From: Patescibacteria group bacterium
GTDB lineage: Bacteria; Patescibacteriota; Minisyncoccia; UBA6257; HR35
Reading direction: 5' to 3'
Length of the DNA stretch: 22,488 nt
Assembly (NCBI GenBank): GCA_025060085.1
Contig: JANXCM010000004.1
Location: forward strand, 1 to 22,488
Under the pieces are notes generated by a model. The model did no database searches. It was given only the letters and a program-made list of their open reading frames with translations, and was not told the DNA's origin. This document shows, one piece after another, positions 15,070 to 22,486 of this stretch. Position 1 is the stretch's first letter. Each line of letters opens with the position of its first letter. The position numbers and the translations under genes were made by a program.

Positions 15070-16101
15070 TTGGGGTTGAAGAATATCAAAATCTCCATCT
15101 AATTTAATAACTTGAAAATTATTGTTTAGAGGATTATAAATAATAAGATCATCAAAAAAAGAATTTTTTAGATAATACCAATTTTCTATTTGACTATAAT
15201 CTTGGTTTCGACTGATGCCGCAAATAAGCAATTCATTAAAAGTACATTTTTCTTTTAAAGTGCCAAAATTAAATTCTTTCTCGTAATTTCCATTTTTATC
15301 TATAAGAAAAGATTTCCAAGTATTATCCAGATAGCTTACATAAATTAAATCCTTTTTATTTGATAGGAAAGTTAAAAAGCTTTTTGGAGGAACTAAAACT
15401 TTAATTTCTTTAGAATTTTTAAAATAGAGAGGAGAGGAAAAAGTAAATTTTAAATTTTCAGCAATTAAAAATCCATCTTCTAAAAAATCAATGTCAGGAT
15501 TAAGGATATAAACATCAATTATTTTTTCTTCTTTTTCTTCAAACTTAGCTAAGTAATTATTCCCCGATAAGCTGGAAATAAAAACATAAGGAATGTTTTT
15601 GTTAAAAAATACTCTTTGAGTAAAATATGGTAAAGAATATTTTTTATCTTTTAATTTATCAATAAGATAAAATCTATTTTTTAATTTAACAAAAAATAAA
15701 TTTTCATTTTCACTAAATAAAGCGTAGCTAACATTTTCTTCTTGATATAATTCTTCATATGTTTTTTCTTCAAGATTATAAGCTCTAATAGTTTTTGATT
15801 GAGGATCATAAGCATAAACGTTAGGGTAGTTAATAAAAGGAAAAAGAAGCGGAAAATCAAATAACAAAATAGGTTTTTTTGAAATAACTTCAGTTGATGT
15901 TTCACTTAAAGTAGTTTTTTCTTCTTGTTCTTGAAGACTTAGTTGTTCATTCTTTTCTTCTTGAATTATTTCTGTTTCTTCTCTTTCAAGAGGAATGGTT
16001 TTTTCTGGTTTTTTTACAAAATATTCTCGGCTAAAAAGAAAAATCAAAGAAATCAAAACAATTGCTCCTAAAATAATGAAAATTTTTTTAATAATCTTCA
16101 T
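14989..16101 (-). CDS. Membrane-anchored protein with probable beta-propeller domain
   Basis: 370 residues. A single N-terminal span (about 6-24) is followed by a Glu-rich linker (about 30-72) and a long beta-strand-rich region. This region repeats a pattern of short strands such as NVYAYDPQSKTIRAYNLEE, LFFVKLKNRFYLIDKL and IIFFNRLDAKLYLLTKD, typical of WD40/PD40-like propeller blades, although no blade signature is clean. The domain should be outside the cytoplasmic membrane. It is the last gene of the secretion/pilus-like operon. Its ATG abuts the stop of the preceding gene (TAA then ATG). The final blade-like strand lies in the 81-base overlap with yidC, and both endings look like real protein. 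A sensor, scaffold or adhesin role is possible but unproven. Confidence 0.7.
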   Translation of the reverse strand: MKIIKKIFIILGAIVLISLIFLFSREYFVKKPEKTIPLEREETEIIQEEKNEQLSLQEQEEKTTLSETSTEVISKKPILLFDFPLLFPFINYPNVYAYDPQSKTIRAYNLEEKTYEELYQEENVSYALFSENENLFFVKLKNRFYLIDKLKDKKYSLPYFTQRVFFNKNIPYVFISSLSGNNYLAKFEEKEEKIIDVYILNPDIDFLEDGFLIAENLKFTFSSPLYFKNSKEIKVLVPPKSFLTFLSNKKDLIYVSYLDNTWKSFLIDKNGNYEKEFNFGTLKEKCTFNELLICGISRNQDYSQIENWYYLKNSFFDDLIIYNPLNNNFQVIKLDGDFDILQPQLTPLGIIFFNRLDAKLYLLTKDKFSF

Positions 16102-16749
16102 TTATTTTTTGAATTTTTTTATAAAAATTACCCCTAATAAAATAAAAATTCCAAAAATAATAAGAGAAAAAATAATTATTTGATAAAAATAATTTTGGGG
16201 CAAATTTGAAAAATTGGTCGGAGTTGAAATATTATAATTATAAGATTCTTGAATAGTTAACTCCTTAATATTATTTAGGAAAGGAAATAAAGGATAATTC
16301 TTATTTTGAGATTGAGAACAATCAAGAGGGCATAAATTTTCCTCTCCTTTTTCACAAACATTATTTTCGTTACAAATGCTTAATCCTAATAATTCAATTT
16401 CATCTTTTTTGTTATTGTCTAAATTTAAAAATTCTATTCGACCAATATTCAGATATGGGGGAATAGCTAAAATTTCATAATCATACCTTAAAGAAGGATT
16501 AAAAATAATACTTTCAATTTTTTCATTTTTAATTGAGTAAATAATAACCTTATATTTACCATTAGGATTTCTAATAATTGTTTCTGAATTATTACTATCT
16601 GAAAATTCATACGGTTTTTGGTTGTTTAACATTAACTCGCCATTTTTATAGAAAAAATATAGTAAAATAAAATTAGGAAAATTATCTTCTAATTGTAAAT
16701 CAATTTTTTCTATTTCTTCAGGAAGAATGGCTAAAAATTTATTTTTCAT
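16102..16749 (-). CDS. Membrane protein with CxxxxxCxxGEExxCPxDC motif
   Basis: 215 residues from the ATG at 16749-16747 (a TTG two codons upstream is an alternative start). Most of the chain is beta-rich and polar. Residues about 125-148 carry CNENNVCEKGEENLCPLDC, a cysteine motif of the NGxCExGExxxxCPxDC type that I know from archaeal and Patescibacteria surface proteins. A hydrophobic span (about 188-208) and a basic tail (KKFKK) end the protein, which predicts an outside N-terminal part. Oddly there is no signal peptide at the visible N-terminus, so the start may be lost to a frameshift or the protein may be exported another way. It lies between the pilin-like gene and the propeller-like gene in the operon. 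Function unknown. Confidence 0.65.
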   Translation of the reverse strand: MKNKFLAILPEEIEKIDLQLEDNFPNFILLYFFYKNGELMLNNQKPYEFSDSNNSETIIRNPNGKYKVIIYSIKNEKIESIIFNPSLRYDYEILAIPPYLNIGRIEFLNLDNNKKDEIELLGLSICNENNVCEKGEENLCPLDCSQSQNKNYPLFPFLNNIKELTIQESYNYNISTPTNFSNLPQNYFYQIIIFSLIIFGIFILLGVIFIKKFKK

Positions 16750-16769
16750 TTTCAATTAAATTTTAATTT

Positions 16770-17447
16770 TTATTGAAAATTTACTACACCTACTTTGCAA
16801 ACTTCAGCATAATAAGTTTTTTAGCAGCAAATTCATTTTCTTGATTTTCACCAATATCAGCAAAAAGATCTAACCAATTTTCCCCCTGTATCAGTGATAA
16901 TAAAAACATTATTTTTAATTTCACAATTAACTTCTGTTCTTTTATTTTTAGCTAAACATTTTAAAATTTTTACTGCCATATATCCTCTTCCATTTATTTT
17001 AAAAAATGTGTCATCGGTATCTCGGGCAGCTGTTTTTTGAGGAATTAAAGGGCCTCCTAAGGCACCCCTCAAAGTGGTATACTCATCTGCTAAAGCTAAA
17101 CTTAAAAATGTTACAGCACTAGTATTTAATACACCATAATAATAATTAACAGATTTTCTTTGATTAGAGTTGGCTAAATTACAATTTGGGGTTGAACTAC
17201 CAATTACTCGTATCCATGACCAATGCCAACCTTTTCTGCATTTTTCTACTTGTCTTTCTCCTAAAACTGAAGTAGCTAAAATTATTTTGGCATCCGCATA
17301 ATTTAAAATCTTTAATTGATTATTATAATTAATAATTGTTCTTCCTTGAAGAGTAGTGTTAGATAATACTCGATGTTTGTTATCATCTTCATTATAAAGA
17401 GGAATATAATATGTTGTAGTTTTAATTATTTTTTTCCGATTGGCAAT
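16770..17447 (-). pseudogene. C-terminal extension of the pilin-like gene, out of frame (frameshifted)
   Basis: After the pilin-like gene's stop, a second minus-strand frame runs from 17447 to a TGA at 16857-16859 with no ATG or GTG; the first usable start is a TTG at 17072. Moving one base at the A7 run (minus strand, 17435-17429) joins the pilin frame to this one, reading QSEKIIKTTTYYIPLYN. A second one-base move at the G5 run (16886-16882) gives DTGENWLDLFADIGENQ, and a third at the A6 run gives KKTYYAEVCKVGVVNFQ with a TAA at 16770. Without the third, a TAG ends it at 16790. The joined protein would be about 355 residues. The extension has several Cys and Trp residues (for example EKCRKGWHWSWIRV) and looks like a folded extracellular domain that I cannot name. 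Confidence 0.65.
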
Positions 17448-17847
17448 TTAATTGGGAAACATTTCGATCAAAATTTACCTCTGGGATAGCGATAGTGAAG
17501 GTTCCCGTTCCTAAATTAATATCTAAATTTCGTTGAGTTAAGGTGGCATTAATTTCCAATTTCGTTACTCGATAAACAATAATTCTTGGATCAAAAATAA
17601 AAGGATTAATCCAATAAAGAATAATTCCAGAAAGAAAGATAACTACTAAACCAATAATAGCATTTCTCATCATTGTTTTCCCTTCCATCTTAATATCAGG
17701 AACAACACTTAATAAATTCTTAAAAGCACCAAAAAGAAACATAAAAAAAGCTACCAAAATAGCTATAGCTACGCCTAAATTAAAAAGACCCTGAAGACAG
17801 GCTTGAATAGAGGAACAATAGGTGGAGATAAAATCTTGGAAATTCAT
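17422..17847 (-). CDS. TrbC/VirB2-like pilin family protein (N-terminal part as read)
   Basis: 141 residues. Two hydrophobic spans (about 22-46 and 61-84) flank a short charged loop (EGKTMMRNAIIG). The second span ends IILYWINPFIF, which fits the TrbC/VirB2-like small membrane proteins found beside VirB4 in Patescibacteria, where the second helix commonly ends in INP. Classical VirB2/TrbC proteins form the conjugative pilus after signal cleavage. Here the second helix is followed by a polar domain that stops at NCQSEKNN. That stop directly follows a homopolymer run where a one-base shift opens a further 190-220 residues, so this is probably the truncated N-terminal half of a longer protein. 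The start overlaps the preceding stop by one base (TAATG). Confidence 0.7.
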   Translation of the reverse strand: MNFQDFISTYCSSIQACLQGLFNLGVAIAILVAFFMFLFGAFKNLLSVVPDIKMEGKTMMRNAIIGLVVIFLSGIILYWINPFIFDPRIIVYRVTKLEINATLTQRNLDINLGTGTFTIAIPEVNFDRNVSQLNCQSEKNN

Positions 17848-18491
17848 TATTTTTTAATAATTACTTGATCAACAGCTGATTCTTGGGGATTATCAACATT
17901 ATAAACCCTTAGATCGACTTTAATTTCATCTGTTAAAGAATCAATTAAATCTTTTATATCCAAAAGAAAACTATTGTAATAATTTTTATCATTAACTGTC
18001 CAAATATAGGCTAAATTTGTTGAATAAAAATTATAGATTAAAGGATAAAGAACTTCACCTGTTTTTAGCTGGTTAGTGAAAGGAAGAGCCAAATTTTTGT
18101 TTTGATCATATTTGACTATCACTACCTTTTTAATTGGCTCTTTGGAGAAAGTAAAATATTTTTCAAAATTAAAGCTTAAATCTTTACTAAAAATATTAAC
18201 TACCCCAGATAGTTTACCCCTTAAATCTTCAACCGCTAAAACAGGTTGATAGGTTTTTATTTTCTCAAAATTTTCGCCTAAATTTAATCTCCATTCATAA
18301 TTTAACTCAGTGGTTGAATATTTTTTTCCTTCAACTGTAAGATAACCTTCAATATTTATAATCAATCGATCATTAATTTTTTTAAAAGAAAAATAAAGAT
18401 AACGATCATCAATTATTTTTTGAGCCGAGCTAAGATTAAAGAATGACAAAAAAAATATTAAGAGAAAAATAATTAGATTTTTACCCTTCAT
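17847..18491 (-). CDS. Exported beta-rich (Ig/PKD-like) protein of the secretion operon
   Basis: 214 residues. A clear signal peptide (KNLIIFLLIFFLSFFNLSSA, then Q) is followed by strands such as YLYFSFKKINDRLIINIEGY, LNYEWRLNLGENFEKI, and a second unit around NLAYIWTVNDKNYY and KVDLRVYNVDNPQ. The Y-.-W-.-(L/V)-(N)-(L/D) phrase repeated in the two halves is typical of PKD or Ig-like surface domains (YEWRLNLG and YIWTVNDK), so I read two such domains. The protein should lie outside the membrane, perhaps as a stalk or structural part of the apparatus. It starts inside the previous gene (11-base overlap) and its stop overlaps the pilin-like ATG, so it is translationally coupled on both sides. 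Confidence 0.65.
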   Translation of the reverse strand: MKGKNLIIFLLIFFLSFFNLSSAQKIIDDRYLYFSFKKINDRLIINIEGYLTVEGKKYSTTELNYEWRLNLGENFEKIKTYQPVLAVEDLRGKLSGVVNIFSKDLSFNFEKYFTFSKEPIKKVVIVKYDQNKNLALPFTNQLKTGEVLYPLIYNFYSTNLAYIWTVNDKNYYNSFLLDIKDLIDSLTDEIKVDLRVYNVDNPQESAVDQVIIKK

Positions 18492-18981
18492 TACTTTCAG
18501 CTAAATAGTTAATTAACCTGGGCCAAATAATAAACAAAAAGATAACCGCTAAAGTTTCAATCGGTAAAGCATCAATAATAGCACCAATAATTGGAATCCA
18601 TTTAGTAAAAAGAGAAACACCTAAAATAATCCTTAAAGAGTTTAAAATATTTTTTGTATAGCTTTTAATTTTTTGAACAGACTTTAAAGCAAATTTCCTT
18701 CCATTAGTATAATCAAATTTATTACTTTCAATCCAAAACCAACCTAAATAAAGTAAATAGATTAAACTGGATAAAATTCTTAAGATCCAACCAACAATAC
18801 CAGCAGTTCCTAAATCAATCACTCCTGAAATAATTCCTAAAATATCAACAATCAGAGATAAAACTAGTAAAATTAATACTCCTACTTTTCCCCAAAACCA
18901 ACCAACCTCTTTAGGAGACTGATTAATATTTTCAAAATCCTTTAATAATTTTCCATTTCCCGCTTGAGAAATAATTTCCAT
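18481..18981 (-). CDS. Multi-span membrane protein of the secretion operon
   Basis: 166 residues, with a polar N-terminus (about 1-28), hydrophobic segments at about 30-53, 57-85 and 130-158, and a basic cytoplasmic-type loop (KFALKSVQKIKSYTKN) between them. I cannot match it to a VirB component. The size and position next to VirB4 are compatible with a small channel or assembly factor such as a VirB3/VirB6 analogue, but sequence support is lacking. The ATG overlaps the VirB4 stop by one base, and the gene's 3' end overlaps the next gene by 11 bases, so it belongs to the same coupled operon. Confidence 0.65.
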   Translation of the reverse strand: MEIISQAGNGKLLKDFENINQSPKEVGWFWGKVGVLILLVLSLIVDILGIISGVIDLGTAGIVGWILRILSSLIYLLYLGWFWIESNKFDYTNGRKFALKSVQKIKSYTKNILNSLRIILGVSLFTKWIPIIGAIIDALPIETLAVIFLFIIWPRLINYLAESNEG

Positions 18982-20765
18982 TATTCTAAAGCTTTTTTAA
19001 TAGCTAAAAGTTGTTCAGGGGTTGATTTAATTATTTGATCTTCAGAATAAGAGCCTAAAACATAAATTGGCACTCGTTTAAAACCAGCAATCAATATACC
19101 TCTTCCTCTTTCCGATTGAACTAAAAAACTTTTTTCTCCTTCAGAAAGAGAAAAAACTTGGCCTACTAAATTAATTGTTGCTGGCGATTGTTTCATTAAA
19201 AAAACCAAAGCGGAGTTAGTAATAATAGGTTTACCATAGTTTGAATTTAAAAAATCTTCAACATCTTGAGTAATAGTAGTTATACCTAAAAGATACTTTC
19301 TTCCTCTTTTAACCGCATTGAGAAGAAAATTAGCCCCCGCTTCATTTTTCATAATCCACCAAGCTTCATCTAAAATTATTATCCTTCTTTTTCTTTCCCG
19401 CCGAACTTTATTCATTAAATCGTTTAGAACCATATACATTCCTATTGGTCTTAAATCATCAACTAAATCTCGAAAACCAAAAACCACTATTCTTTTATCT
19501 AAATCAACATTAGTTTGCTGATTTAATAGACCAGCATAGTTTCCTTGAGTATAAGGATAAAGTTTTTCAGCGATATCTTTTCCACCTTCAATACTCATTA
19601 AAACTCTCTCTAAATCATTTAAAGTGGGAAAAATCTCAATTTTAGAAAAATCAGAATGAGGAAAAATATTAAAGGAAGCATAAGTTTGGGCTAGGGCTTT
19701 ATCGATAATTGTTAATTCTTCAGCGGTAAATCTATTGCCAATAATAACTTCTAATAAGCCAACAATATCAGCCATTTTCTCTTTATAAATTTCAACTGGA
19801 TCTTCGTTGGGAAAAACATGGGGTAAATCTAAAGGATTAATTTTATGTTCTGATTTTAATGAAATAGGAATAAATGATCCCCCATAAATTTCTGCAATTG
19901 ATTGGTATTCATTTTCTGGATCAAGAACAATGACTTCCTGGCCCATCATTAAATTTCTCATAATTTCTAATTTAGCTGTGTAACTTTTACCTGATCCTGA
20001 GCGAGCAAAAATAACCATATGAGCATTTTCAAAAGCAAATCGATCAAATAAAACAAGAGAATTATCAGATAAATTAATTCCTAATAAAATACCATTCTCC
20101 ATTGAAAGTTCAGAAGAAATAAATGGGAAAAATGAACTAGCTGAAGAAGAATTCATTAAATAGTTAACATTCAATTCATCTAATCCTAAAGGCAAGCTAG
20201 AAATAAGAGCCTCTTGTTGTTCAAAAACCACTGTTTTTGCTAAAATTAAACTACTTTCTAAAATTTTTAAAATTTTTTTCTCTTTAATTAAAAGTTCTTC
20301 CTTTTTTTCAGAAAAAATTGTTAAATAAACACCGATATTTAAAATTTTTTCTGTTCCTTGAATAATAGCATCTCTTAACATTTCGATATCTCGGTAACCA
20401 GTTTCTAATTCTGGTGAACGAGTCATTCCTCTTTGTTGTCTTTCAGCAATTTGACTTTCAATCCTTAAAAGTTGTTTTTCTAATTGTTTAATAATTGAGC
20501 CTGTTTCTCTTGGGGTAAAAAATAAAGAAAGATTAAAAATTTCTTCTAAAGATATTATCTTTTCTAACCAACCAGCAAATAAAAATTTAGGATAAGTTAA
20601 AATAATTATTGTTTTAGCATAAATGTCACCAATCTGAAAGTCAGAGATATTAAAAATTACTCCTGGTGGGGCAATAATATTTTTTATTTTTTTAAATCTA
20701 TCTACTTCAGAAACAACTTTTTTTTTCTCTTCAGTTTTTTGAAAAAAGGGTAATTTAAATTTCAT
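18981..20765 (-). CDS. virB4: VirB4/TraC-like conjugation ATPase (C-terminal ATPase module)
   Basis: 594 residues. After a variable region (1-210), the P-loop ATPase domain is clear: ENAHMVIFARSGSGKSYTA with Walker A at about 254-261, then the VLDPENEYQSI segment characteristic of VirB4/HerA-type ATPases, and Walker B RRIIILDEAWW at about 460-470, followed by the GITTITQDVEDFL motif. VirB4 ATPases energise type IV secretion and conjugative pilus assembly at the inner membrane. The VirB4 N-terminal domain seems to be encoded separately by the upstream gene (20755-21393), which overlaps this one by 11 bases. No VirB11, VirD4 coupling protein or relaxase is visible in the window, so secretion or pilus assembly is supported but DNA transfer is not. 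Confidence 0.92.
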   Translation of the reverse strand: MKFKLPFFQKTEEKKKVVSEVDRFKKIKNIIAPPGVIFNISDFQIGDIYAKTIIILTYPKFLFAGWLEKIISLEEIFNLSLFFTPRETGSIIKQLEKQLLRIESQIAERQQRGMTRSPELETGYRDIEMLRDAIIQGTEKILNIGVYLTIFSEKKEELLIKEKKILKILESSLILAKTVVFEQQEALISSLPLGLDELNVNYLMNSSSASSFFPFISSELSMENGILLGINLSDNSLVLFDRFAFENAHMVIFARSGSGKSYTAKLEIMRNLMMGQEVIVLDPENEYQSIAEIYGGSFIPISLKSEHKINPLDLPHVFPNEDPVEIYKEKMADIVGLLEVIIGNRFTAEELTIIDKALAQTYASFNIFPHSDFSKIEIFPTLNDLERVLMSIEGGKDIAEKLYPYTQGNYAGLLNQQTNVDLDKRIVVFGFRDLVDDLRPIGMYMVLNDLMNKVRRERKRRIIILDEAWWIMKNEAGANFLLNAVKRGRKYLLGITTITQDVEDFLNSNYGKPIITNSALVFLMKQSPATINLVGQVFSLSEGEKSFLVQSERGRGILIAGFKRVPIYVLGSYSEDQIIKSTPEQLLAIKKALE

Positions 20766-21393
20766 TATCTAAAGTAGAAATTAACTCTTCGAAAATTTTT
20801 ATCGGTGCCATTCCCCATCTTATAGTTGGATTATACATTTCATAAATTAATTGAAGAAGTTCTGAAGTATTTAATCTGATAGGATTTAAACCAATAATTG
20901 ATAATTTTTCTGAAACATAAGCCACCCGGGTTTCAAGTTGTTCTAATTTTTGTTTAAAATCTTCATCTTTCTTATATTCTTTTTTAGTTAATTTTCCTCC
21001 CAATTGAATTATTTCGGTTTCATAAGGAATAATAAGATAAAAAATTTTTTTCATAATTTGGTGATTTTCGGTATAATCTTGAATAAATTTAATATATTCT
21101 TCAAGTTGAATTTTTATTAATGGTTCTTTTTCTTCTTCTAATCTATCTTTAAGAGAAGTGATATATTTTTCAATATTGGCTAATCTGGAAATGGTTAAGA
21201 TTTGTAAAGTAAAATCAATTCCGTCTAATAATTCTTTAAAATTACCAATAACTATCTCTCTTTCTTTTTCTCCTAAAAGATTAAAATTTATTCCTGGAAT
21301 GGCTAAAATTGCTCTTAAGCTTTCATCTTCCATAATAAAAACATCATCTCTAATATCTTTAATTCTTATTAATTGAGAAGTAGGATTATTCAT
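20755..21393 (-). CDS. VirB4 N-terminal-like / TraC-like partner protein
   Basis: 212 residues between PrgI and the VirB4 ATPase. It starts with QLIRIKDIRDDVFIMEDESLRAILAIPGINFNLL, the opening of the TraC/VirB4 N-terminal domain in which a strand carrying a ..V.. D..L....I.G.N....-type pattern precedes a helical region. It continues with charged helices (IEKYITSLKDRLEEEKEPLI) and ends with LLQLIYEMYNP, the usual close of this domain before the ATPase part. It has no P-loop. In Patescibacteria this split arrangement (PrgI, TraC-like, VirB4-like) recurs. The likely role is to form the membrane-proximal half of the VirB4 complex. The start overlaps the PrgI stop (ATGA), and the end overlaps VirB4 by 11 bases. 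Confidence 0.78.
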   Translation of the reverse strand: MNNPTSQLIRIKDIRDDVFIMEDESLRAILAIPGINFNLLGEKEREIVIGNFKELLDGIDFTLQILTISRLANIEKYITSLKDRLEEEKEPLIKIQLEEYIKFIQDYTENHQIMKKIFYLIIPYETEIIQLGGKLTKKEYKKDEDFKQKLEQLETRVAYVSEKLSIIGLNPIRLNTSELLQLIYEMYNPTIRWGMAPIKIFEELISTLDNEI

Positions 21394-21884
21394 TTCTTAG
21401 GAAATTTAGGTAAAGGAAAATTAAGATAAGGATCTTTAGGGTTGTAACCATGTTTATGAGCAAACTGTAAAAGTTTCGCTAAGGAGATATTATTTAATTT
21501 TTGCTCTCCTATTTTTTCTTCTTTGCTGAGTTCTTCTTCTAATAGATGAATATATTTTTGAATTTCAGGTATTTTGGTAATTTTGTTCATTACTTCGATT
21601 TCTTCTTGCCAAATATATTTCCGATTGGAGATTAAAATTTTTATTAGTTTAGGTAAAAAATTAATAATATACTTATTATTAATTTTTAACCAACCAAGAA
21701 TGATTGCCAAACTAAAACTTAAAAAGACAATAACTAATGAAACTGACCCTGGTAGAATTTTATAAGCACCATAAGAAATTAAAAAAGCACCAAAAAGTAA
21801 AAATAATTGTCTAATAGTAATTCCTATGGGACCGACTAAAATTTTATCCTCAATGGTAACAAATTGAGGAATATTAAATCTCAT
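21390..21884 (-). CDS. PrgI-family inner-membrane protein
   Basis: 164 residues. The start MRFNIPQFVTIEDKILVGPIGITIRQLFLLFG is the PrgI-family hallmark: a short polar lead, then a D-K-.-.-.-G-.-(L/I)-T-.-R-Q-.-.-.-L-.-.-G pattern entering the first of two closely spaced hydrophobic segments (about 27-66). A polar C-terminal region of about 95 residues with charged helices ends in PKFPKK. PrgI proteins (VirB3-like) regularly precede the VirB4 ATPase in Gram-positive-type secretion loci. The gene ends in TGA overlapping the next ATG by four bases. A 104-base AT-rich spacer separates it from the upstream disordered protein, so a promoter may lie there. Confidence 0.88.
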   Translation of the reverse strand: MRFNIPQFVTIEDKILVGPIGITIRQLFLLFGAFLISYGAYKILPGSVSLVIVFLSFSLAIILGWLKINNKYIINFLPKLIKILISNRKYIWQEEIEVMNKITKIPEIQKYIHLLEEELSKEEKIGEQKLNNISLAKLLQFAHKHGYNPKDPYLNFPLPKFPKK

Positions 21885-21946
21885 TTTTGAAAAATTTCAT
21901 AACTCAAGATGGTAATATTTAAATAATTTATTTTAATATATTTTAT

Positions 21947-21952
21947 ATTATA
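21947..21952 (-). promoter_or_regulatory. Weak candidate -10 box for the PrgI-VirB4 operon
   Basis: TATAAT is read on the minus strand in the 104-base spacer, 62 bases before the PrgI ATG. No convincing -35 hexamer lies 16-18 bases upstream, and such hexamers are frequent by chance in this AT-rich sequence. The spacer is otherwise a plausible promoter region, as it is the largest gap in the operon. Confidence 0.25.
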
Positions 21953-21988
21953 AAATAATTTTTAATTTATTGTATTTATTGAGAAAAC

Positions 21989-22486
21989 TTAATATTGTGA
22001 TAAATCAACAACCCCCTCATCTTTTTGACCCCTTTGGTCTTTTTTAATAATGACTACCTTTGTTGATTGTTCTTTTTCTTCTTTTTCCTTTTTATCTTTC
22101 TCTTCTTTGGGAAACCAAGAGGTAGGAGTTAAATTTTCAGATTTGATTTTAGGGATATCTATTTTTGTTCCTGAAATTTCAGGCATAGTGGAAGGAGGAG
22201 TTAAATCTTTAGTTTCTATCTTTGGAACTTGAATTTTTACCACCCTTGGTTCCTCTGATTTTTGGATATTAATTGCTGGTATTATTTTCTTCTCTTTAGA
22301 TTTAGGAGTAATAACCTTTTGAAGATTTAAAATTTTTGTTGGTTTAGTTTTCTTTTTAACTTCTTCAATTTTCTTTATTAACAAACTTATTTCAGGAGAA
22401 ATTTTCTCTTCTTTTTGAAGTCTCTCTCCTTCTTGCCAAATTTGATTAATTATTATCAAAAAACGATTAAAAAGTAAATAAGCCAT
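21989..22486 (-). CDS. Disordered K/E/P-rich protein with internal repeat (start at or beyond the window edge)
   Basis: 165 residues are visible from an ATG at 22486-22484, only two bases from the window end, so it may be an internal Met of a longer protein. The first 20 residues (AYLLFNRFLIIINQIW) are hydrophobic. The rest is charged and proline-rich, predicted disordered, and holds an imperfect repeat of about 22 residues: KIQVPKIETKDLTPP and KIDIPKIKSENLTPT, each followed by a P-E/K-E/I segment. The C-terminus is a lysine/glutamate-rich block ending DLSQY. A disordered cytoplasmic tail of a membrane component (for example a VirB6/TrbL-like protein) is one possibility, but no domain can be assigned. 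It lies upstream of PrgI on the same strand. Confidence 0.65.
   Translation of the reverse strand: MAYLLFNRFLIIINQIWQEGERLQKEEKISPEISLLIKKIEEVKKKTKPTKILNLQKVITPKSKEKKIIPAINIQKSEEPRVVKIQVPKIETKDLTPPSTMPEISGTKIDIPKIKSENLTPTSWFPKEEKDKKEKEEKEQSTKVVIIKKDQRGQKDEGVVDLSQY

Noticed and set aside
16857..17072. Separate 71-codon gene starting at TTG 17072
   Set aside because: The same frame is open for 125 codons upstream without a start, and the sequence continues the pilin frame after a one-base shift, so a stand-alone TTG-started gene is less likely.
19318..21765. Several short plus-strand ORFs opposite VirB4, its partner and PrgI
   Set aside because: All lie inside genes with strong domain matches on the minus strand and have no start context or recognisable products.
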